Assembly: GCA_963920635.1 (NCBI GenBank)
Contig: OY987302.1
Coordinates: 39,311,500-39,375,499 of the forward strand
Direction of reading: 5' to 3'
Length of the DNA: 64,000 nucleotides
Source of the DNA: Pseudeuparius sepicola
Lineage: Eukaryota > Arthropoda > Insecta > Coleoptera > Anthribidae
Both the position numbers and the translations under genes were made by a program. Positions 59,595-64,000 of the stretch are shown here, in pieces (the first letter of the stretch is position 1; each line of letters opens with the position of its first letter). The notes below the pieces were generated by a model. It ran no database searches. It saw only the letters and a program-made list of their open reading frames with translations, and had not been told where the DNA came from.

Positions 59595-60082
59595 AGTCGT
59601 CGCTTCGATATTCCTTTTAAATAGAAAATTCTTCAACCAGCTGTCCAACTTTTCTCAATTTCTCAAACTGCACATATATTTAGAATGTTTTAGGTGATAT
59701 AAGCAAGCGAATTTCGGTAAATTTCCAAAATTATTCTCCAGTTTCTCAATATTGATTATTTTCGTAGGATCGATGTCGATATCTGCAAGAATTTTTCTTT
59801 CTGATATCCTTTGATGTAGATGATGTCGACATCAAAAAGAAACTCTTCTAAAATTTCTCGCATATGGTTGCACTTCACATATCTATTGGAATACCATAAA
59901 CCATGAAAATTGTGTTCCAAATAAGATACTTGCTTTCTATCCACCGCAGTTAGCAAATAATAATCCTTAGGGGGTTTTATCAGCAGGTGTAAAATTTGAT
60001 TGTTAATTTTGATCGACAATTCTTTGGGGTAGAAAAGTCCGTCAATTATAAACCCCTGAGTGTTTACCACTGCGATCTTCAT
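59595..60082 (-). pseudogene. Conserved Polinton protein of unknown function, copy A, frameshifted
   Basis: The ATG at 60082 is followed by M-K-I-A-V-V-N-T-Q-G-F, F-Y-P-K-E-L and I-I-Y-I-K-G-Y-Q-K-E-K-F-L, then the frame breaks near 59785. The homologous continuation, with a C-S-L-R-N block and W-L-K-N-F, runs in another frame with one further stop. The intact homologue is at 46107-46589. In both copies the capsid gene lies directly upstream. Confidence 0.85.
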
Positions 60083-60129
60083 TCTTCCGAGTCAAACTAG
60101 CAACTGGGAGTTTATTGATGTAAGCGGTC

Positions 60130-61356
60130 TTACATCAAGTTTCTAACTACTTCGCTTAGCGGCAGATATTCCATAAGACTATCGTGAATAATTAAGCAAT
60201 ACGCTCGAGTGTTTTTAGGAAAACCGACATCACTTTCTATGTCTAGTTTGACGTCAACAGTGCTGGTCTTAAGGGTCTCAGTTCTTCTAGAACAGTCGAT
60301 AACAAACAGAGTTACGTTATCTTTGTAATCTAGCAGTGGACGTTTCTCACGAACGCCCATAAAACTTGAATAAAATTCAATGTAACTATTGTAAGCTTCT
60401 AAGTAATCATTATTTGCGAAATCCAGCCTCTGCCTTTCAAATGGGAAATATTCACCGTTTAGAATTAACCTCACGTCTGATATATTTATGTGATCGAATT
60501 TTGTGGGATCGCTTTTGCTATTTTCTTTGCGATTAATTTGAAAACCAACTACAACAAACCTAGGAGATTCCACTGCTGCAGATGTTTTCACTGACCAAAT
60601 TTCTTTACGAGAGTTTGCCGTAAGAGTTGGCAATTCATGTAATTCCCACTTTCTAAAGGGTATAATAATGGGTTGATCTCGCTTTATGGATTGCAGGAGA
60701 TCTAACCTAATCATATCGTTTGGCTGTATATGTTTCACTTTTAGTTCTATATTGGTAATCAATAATTCTGCTGTCAACTCTGTAGTGGCGTCGGCAGCTT
60801 GCTCTAGTAGCAGGCAATTATTGTCGTTGCGGGCTCGAATTAGTCTTATTGTTTGCTTACCGCAAATGGCATATTGATAATCATTAAAGAGCCCAAACAA
60901 ATGTTTAAGCGGTATTCTTACGCTGAATGTTCCGTCCTTATTCAAGATTGGCGCATTGTCCTTGGGATAGCTCCAACTTGAAGTTACCAAGTACTTTTCA
61001 TCGTTAGGAGAATAACATAAATATCCCCTTATGGCACTCACAACTCCAGGATTTCTCACCATTTCCAACTCTTTGCCATTAAGTTCGTATGAGACAGAAT
61101 CAAAGAAAAACGATGCACCATTGTTTACAAGCTTGCAAGTACCAGTGCCTGATTTCTTGTTTATTTTACCTTTTATGAAAATTGCAGCATCATACATCAA
61201 CAACCAAGCATCATCTTGATTAATGGATATTTCTACGATGTAATTCTTCATGAAGGACTTTAAGAACGGATAATAGGAGCGTGCTTCTAAACGTTGAATA
61301 GATTCATCGAACTTTGGTTTCTGATGTACGTCGAACACTTGCTGTGTCAATGACAT
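60130..61356 (-). CDS. Major capsid protein, double jelly-roll (hexon-like), Polinton
   Basis: This intact 408-residue frame starts at ATG 61356. Polinton major capsid proteins share the double jelly-roll fold of adenovirus hexon and would form the icosahedral shell. Visible family blocks are Y-Y-P-F-L-K-S-F near the N-terminus, F-D-S-V-S-Y-E-L-N-G-K-E-L, a central I-P-L-K-H-L-F-G-L-F-N-D-Y, and the C-terminal G-E-Y-F-P-F-E-R and L-F-V-I-D-C-S-R-R. The same C-terminal blocks occur in remnant B. Alternating beta-strand patterns run throughout. A TATA box lies 110 bp upstream. Assignment rests on position, length and conservation, with the fold inferred. Confidence 0.85.
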   Translation of the reverse strand: MSLTQQVFDVHQKPKFDESIQRLEARSYYPFLKSFMKNYIVEISINQDDAWLLMYDAAIFIKGKINKKSGTGTCKLVNNGASFFFDSVSYELNGKELEMVRNPGVVSAIRGYLCYSPNDEKYLVTSSWSYPKDNAPILNKDGTFSVRIPLKHLFGLFNDYQYAICGKQTIRLIRARNDNNCLLLEQAADATTELTAELLITNIELKVKHIQPNDMIRLDLLQSIKRDQPIIIPFRKWELHELPTLTANSRKEIWSVKTSAAVESPRFVVVGFQINRKENSKSDPTKFDHINISDVRLILNGEYFPFERQRLDFANNDYLEAYNSYIEFYSSFMGVREKRPLLDYKDNVTLFVIDCSRRTETLKTSTVDVKLDIESDVGFPKNTRAYCLIIHDSLMEYLPLSEVVRNLM

Positions 61357-61465
61357 GATAACCGAGATATTTTAAGAACAAGCGATTTTCAGGTGTAAGA
61401 CTCGTATTACGATCTCTACTCGTGTACAGCTCTGCTGGTTGTGAACTTCTCGACCGACCGGGACT

Positions 61466-61474
61466 CCTTTTATA
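61466..61474 (-). promoter_or_regulatory. TATA box (TATAAAAGG) of the capsid gene
   Basis: On the - strand TATAAAAGG is the strongest TATA match in the element. It overlaps the 3' end of the penton gene region and lies 110 bp before the capsid ATG. Confidence 0.65.
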
Positions 61475-61490
61475 TGGTCGGTACCCACCA

Positions 61491-62009
61491 TCAAAAACTA
61501 ACACCATTTCTCTTCACCTCCAATCTGATGATTTCGACCCCGTTGAGATTTACCGATCTTGAATCTTGATCTAAAAGTTGCACCGTAATATTGTCGATGG
61601 TTTTCCTATTGACAGGTAAATAAATTAGATTAATAGGTTCGATATTGATACTGTATCCCGGGTCTACTGTAGGCATAAACTCAAAAAGGGTATGCGAAGG
61701 TGCGTTGTTGTAATATGATCCGGAAATTAAATTGCACTCCACTCTTATTGTTACCACTTGCACAATCTCTACTCGGAGGTCTGATTGATGTATATCTCCG
61801 GATTTCAATATTTTATTGGAAAAGCCAAGCAATTTAGCTATAGTATCGGGCGGTTTAAAATTTACATTGTACAGAGATTTAAGTTCACACTGTAAAGTAT
61901 TAATGTTAGGTTTCAACGAAAAAATTTCGTCTAGTTCTTGCTGATTATCCAGCGAACTTCCTAGTTGTTTTTGAACGTAATTCTCAATATCCCGAATCTC
62001 ATATCTCAA
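61491..62009 (-). CDS. Minor capsid protein (penton, single jelly-roll), start frameshifted
   Basis: The open frame ends at 61491 and is continuous from about 62009, where no ATG exists. The family N-terminus appears to continue upstream in another frame (62010-62130, Arg-rich with E-R-T-G-Q-A-I-F-R-R), so one frameshift near 62008 is likely. The C-terminal two-thirds has the beta-rich pattern P-T-V-D-P-G-Y-S-I-N, Y-L-P-V-N-R and L-L-D-Q-D typical of Polinton pentons. It would occupy the fivefold vertices. It is encoded between protease and capsid as in related elements. Confidence 0.78.
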   Translation of the reverse strand: MRYEIRDIENYVQKQLGSSLDNQQELDEIFSLKPNINTLQCELKSLYNVNFKPPDTIAKLLGFSNKILKSGDIHQSDLRVEIVQVVTIRVECNLISGSYYNNAPSHTLFEFMPTVDPGYSINIEPINLIYLPVNRKTIDNITVQLLDQDSRSVNLNGVEIIRLEVKRNGVSF

Positions 62010-62160
62010 TTCCCACCTCGCTTCCTCTGTGATCTACGAAATATAGCTTGTCCTGTCCTCTCTCTATATTTGGAATTGAATTCCAAGTAGATAGAGAAAT
62101 TAACGCTAGCGAATATTCGTACTGAGGGGTGGAAAAAACGATTTGGAGATGTAGCTACCG

Positions 62161-62583
62161 TTACCCGCCAAAGTAAACGTCTGCGACATGACTGAGTAAA
62201 AATACGATAAGTTCTTCTGTTAGCGTTTGTCCACGTAAAAATTCTAAACAGAGGTGTCCGCAATTTATTTCATCGTATGTTTGATACGAGTTATTGTTGT
62301 ATACGATATTAGCATGTTTCCCCAAGTATAATATCAGTTCCTTCGGTGGCTTCAGCGCCCCGAAACTATCGAAATACTCAACGTTGTTACCTCTTTTCTC
62401 ATATGCTACCCAATGTGTTCCAGCATTACTTTTAACATCTAAATTCAAAATTGCCGATTCGTTTTTGTTTGGACCAAGTTTTGGAAGCGTGTCTCTCATA
62501 AAGACACCTCTAAAATAAGGTATTTTTATCTTTTTAGCGTAAAAAATTAAATCTTTATCCGTTAGAGGTCTATTGGGTAGCAT
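62161..62583 (-). CDS. Adenovirus-type cysteine protease (maturation protease)
   Basis: This intact 140-residue frame starts at ATG 62583. It belongs to the C5-like adenain family, which cleaves virion precursors. Counting from that ATG, the catalytic set is His57 (G-T-H-W-V-A-Y), Asp72 (Y-F-D-S-F-G), the oxyanion Gln101 (Y-Q-T-Y-D) and Cys108 (N-C-G-H-L-C). It is shorter than adenovirus protease but usual for Polintons. The start overlaps the end of the preceding gene by a few bases. Confidence 0.93.
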   Translation of the reverse strand: MLPNRPLTDKDLIFYAKKIKIPYFRGVFMRDTLPKLGPNKNESAILNLDVKSNAGTHWVAYEKRGNNVEYFDSFGALKPPKELILYLGKHANIVYNNNSYQTYDEINCGHLCLEFLRGQTLTEELIVFLLSHVADVYFGG

Positions 62584-62896
62584 CAATGGGAGTTTTTTTC
62601 TTTAAATATAAACCGAATCCTCCGTGATTATTTTTCTTTAAGTAAAGCCCAGATCCCGTTTTTCCAATAGCTTCCATTGCCCTACTATGACGTATTTGTT
62701 CATGCATTTTTTTCTGCGCGTTTTTTGCGTCTATAACCGTTTTTGCAACAGCGCTAGCACCACCAGCTACCGAACCGAGGGCCCCCAAAACTCCTAACAG
62801 GGGCAGTAGGGGTAAAAAACCCTGTTTTCTTTACAAAGGGAATTACTTTCGGTACTCTAATTTTTCGTTTCCCTCCCACCTTCTTGATGGCTAATC
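62570..62896 (-). pseudogene. Hydrophobic/basic virion protein segment, frameshifted from the PLA2 gene
   Basis: A basic stretch (A-I-K-K-V-G-G-K-R-K-I-R-V-P-K) is followed after a six-T run by a Leu/Pro/Gly hydrophobic segment, a Gly/Ala-rich block, and a C-terminus with a repeated G-L-Y-L-K-K motif. In related elements these lie in one protein directly downstream of the phospholipase domain. Here two frame changes (near 62900 and 62817) break the continuity. A membrane-active or adenovirus pVI-like role is inferred from composition only. Confidence 0.6.
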
Positions 62897-63349
62897 TTAC
62901 AGCGCGCAAAGCTGCCGATGAAGTTTTTTTAAATTCCTGACATCATTAAGCTGATATCTATCAAATGTTTTTTTCAATGATCTCGAAACCGAACCTTTTT
63001 TGGGTTTTATTCTCATTCCCAATTTTCGTTTAGTTTTCATTGCGATCGTGACTAGAAGAGAGGCAGCCTTTTCACCAAATTTTTCGTCTTTTGATTTAAC
63101 ACGTCCCCAAGCCCTATTTTCCAATTCTAAATCGGCTGCGGGTCTCTCCTTTAAAGATCTATTTTCTGAATATGCAATATCGTGCTCCTTGCACGCAGCG
63201 CCTAACTTATTTATACCAGCGTCACCTCTCGCAATTCTTTTTTGTAATTTTGTGCCAGGACCACAAAACTGATATCCAGGAAGATGTAATTCGACGGGCA
63301 ACTTATTTATTAGCGTGTTCACCAACCCTTCACCTGTGAAGGATGACAT
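62897..63349 (-). CDS. Parvovirus-like phospholipase A2 virion protein
   Basis: The first in-frame ATG is at 63349; earlier codons to 63373 lack an ATG. Residues 24-60 hold the calcium-loop motif Y-Q-F-C-G-P-G-T and the catalytic C-K-E-H-D-I-A-Y-S with His56-Asp57, the signature of the PLA2 domain in parvovirus VP1 and adintovirus proteins, where it breaches endosomal membranes on entry. A basic C-terminal half follows. The frame ends at 62897, where the family would continue in another frame. The gene starts at the inner edge of the right TIR, which supplies its promoter. Confidence 0.88.
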   Translation of the reverse strand: MSSFTGEGLVNTLINKLPVELHLPGYQFCGPGTKLQKRIARGDAGINKLGAACKEHDIAYSENRSLKERPAADLELENRAWGRVKSKDEKFGEKAASLLVTIAMKTKRKLGMRIKPKKGSVSRSLKKTFDRYQLNDVRNLKKLHRQLCAL

Positions 63350-63380
63350 TGAAGTGATTCCAGTCAAATGCACTTGGACG

Positions 63381-63390
63381 TATTTATATG
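63381..63390 (-). promoter_or_regulatory. TATA box of the phospholipase gene, within the TIR
   Basis: CATATAAATA on the - strand, about 35 bp before the first in-frame ATG at 63349, implying a very short leader. Confidence 0.6.
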
Positions 63391-63639
63391 TTCTGCGCTC
63401 AGAAGCAATCGGAATATTCAGATTTGAGTTTCAATTTTGTAGGGGTAAATAAAAGATTGACCAGGTTTCATATTTTATTTTTTACAATATTCTAAATTTA
63501 TGTTTTTGAACTTTTTATTTATTTCATACATTTGAATTTCATATTTCAAATTTTGAAGAGATTTTAGATAAAAATCGAATCTTCTTTTGTAGTGTTGTTT
63601 GCGTCGCCTCTTGTCAGTGGGATTCGTTCTTCCTCAAAT

Positions 63640-63925
63640 TTAATATTCGTTGACCTACCAATGAGGCCCAGACTCGTCAAGAGATCTTCTTTCCGTTGGT
63701 GATTTCCCGGTTTTTGTCTTCGATGCGTCCAGACGTAAATTCTTTTACGAACCGTGCAGGTAGCGCAGTTTGAAAATTTTCAAATTCGACGAACACTTTC
63801 TCCCCGTACCTTGTTTCAATTCTTCTAAAAGATAAAATTTTATGCTTCTCACCAACCACTAACTCTCTTGCACTCACAATTTCTTTTACGAAGTTATTTT
63901 CATTCAACTGTTTGAGAAAAGACAT
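63640..63925 (-). pseudogene. Small TIR gene 1, right copy (one-base deletion)
   Basis: The ATG at 63925 is intact, and the frame runs through L-S-F-R-R and L-P-A-R-F. A single missing base near 63690 (AAGATCTCTTGACG against AAGATCTTCTTGACG on the left) brings an early stop. The following small gene 2 has ACG in place of its ATG. So left and right copies carry complementary lesions. Confidence 0.85.
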
Positions 63926-64000
63926 ATTTCGATATTATACAAGCACTGTTGACTGAGTATAGTGAGCTCTCCCAACGGCGTCCTCCTTATAACCCCATTG

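Larger units (their letters stand above)
48134..64000. mobile_element. Polinton/Maverick (adintovirus-like) element 'A', right end beyond window
   Basis: An approximately 15.9 kb block is bounded by inverted repeats of at least 640 bp. It contains PolB (+) and, convergent with it on the - strand, integrase, fibre-like, unknown, ATPase, BIR-RING, unknown, capsid, penton, protease and phospholipase genes. This gene set defines Polintons and their viral relatives the adintoviruses, which combine self-synthesis of DNA with virion formation. Host DNA was not reached on the right. PolB, ATPase and several other genes are broken, while integrase, capsid, protease and BIR-RING frames are open. Confidence 0.95.
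63363..64000 (-). repeat. Right terminal inverted repeat of element A (continues past window)
   Basis: Reverse complement of 48134-48773. The true terminus lies outside the window, so the target duplication cannot be read. Confidence 0.95.

Noticed and set aside
61304..61507. Separate small Arg/Ser-rich gene upstream of the capsid gene
   Set aside because: It covers the capsid leader and TATA box region and overlaps the capsid start in another frame; more likely chance.

Overview
The window is arthropod nuclear DNA, most likely from an insect and plausibly a beetle, though the order is not proven. It is AT-rich and crowded with nested transposons. Its one clear host gene is the 3' half of cubitus interruptus (ci/GLI), on the + strand. 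Eight coding exons lie between 4910 and 21297 and encode about 1,389 residues, through the stop codon. They carry the SUFU-binding SYGH motif, five C2H2 fingers, the PKA phosphorylation cluster and a long Asn/Met/Pro/Ser-rich C-terminus. The first exon is separated from the second by an 11.6 kb intron filled with repeats; the other six introns are 55-181 bp.

From left to right: 1-2.1 kb, the 3' end of a Ty1/copia element. 2.1-4.5 kb, a palindromic fold-back element with an 828 bp P-like element carrying a broken THAP domain nested in it. 4.9-21.7 kb, ci, with MITEs and a degenerate satellite in its large intron. 22.4-24.2 kb, an env-bearing LTR element on the - strand. 24.6-25.4 kb, a Penelope-like remnant. 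28.2-34.4 kb, an internally deleted Gypsy element whose 5' LTR is split by a 2.5 kb mariner-type element. 34.5-37.0 kb, a Tc1 remnant, a tRNA-derived SINE and a long hairpin element.

From 37.4 kb to the right edge almost everything belongs to Polinton/Maverick (adintovirus-like) elements. An older, rearranged set of remnants ('B', 37.4-47.0 kb) holds a broken protein-primed type B DNA polymerase (PolB), an intact copy of a small gene otherwise found in the terminal repeats, two other genes, and a capsid C-terminus. A more complete element ('A', about 48.13 kb to beyond 64.0 kb) is bounded by inverted repeats of at least 640 bp. It carries PolB, a convergent gene of unknown role, a retroviral-type integrase, a fibre-like coiled-coil protein, a conserved unknown protein, a truncated packaging ATPase, a BIR-RING (IAP-like) protein, a second unknown protein, a double-jelly-roll capsid protein, a penton, an adenovirus-type protease and a parvovirus-like phospholipase A2. 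Several genes have TATA boxes just upstream. PolB and the packaging ATPase are clearly dead; integrase, IAP-like, capsid and protease reading frames are open.

Immediately outside the left inverted repeat of element A is a 0.95 kb array (47.10-48.06 kb). Its units hold nine perfect inverted half-site pairs closely resembling the ecdysone response element, plus CRE-like, YY1/Pho-like and E-box motifs. A virus-like element with an anti-apoptotic cargo gene and a possible hormone-responsive array beside its terminus is the most interesting hypothesis in the window.
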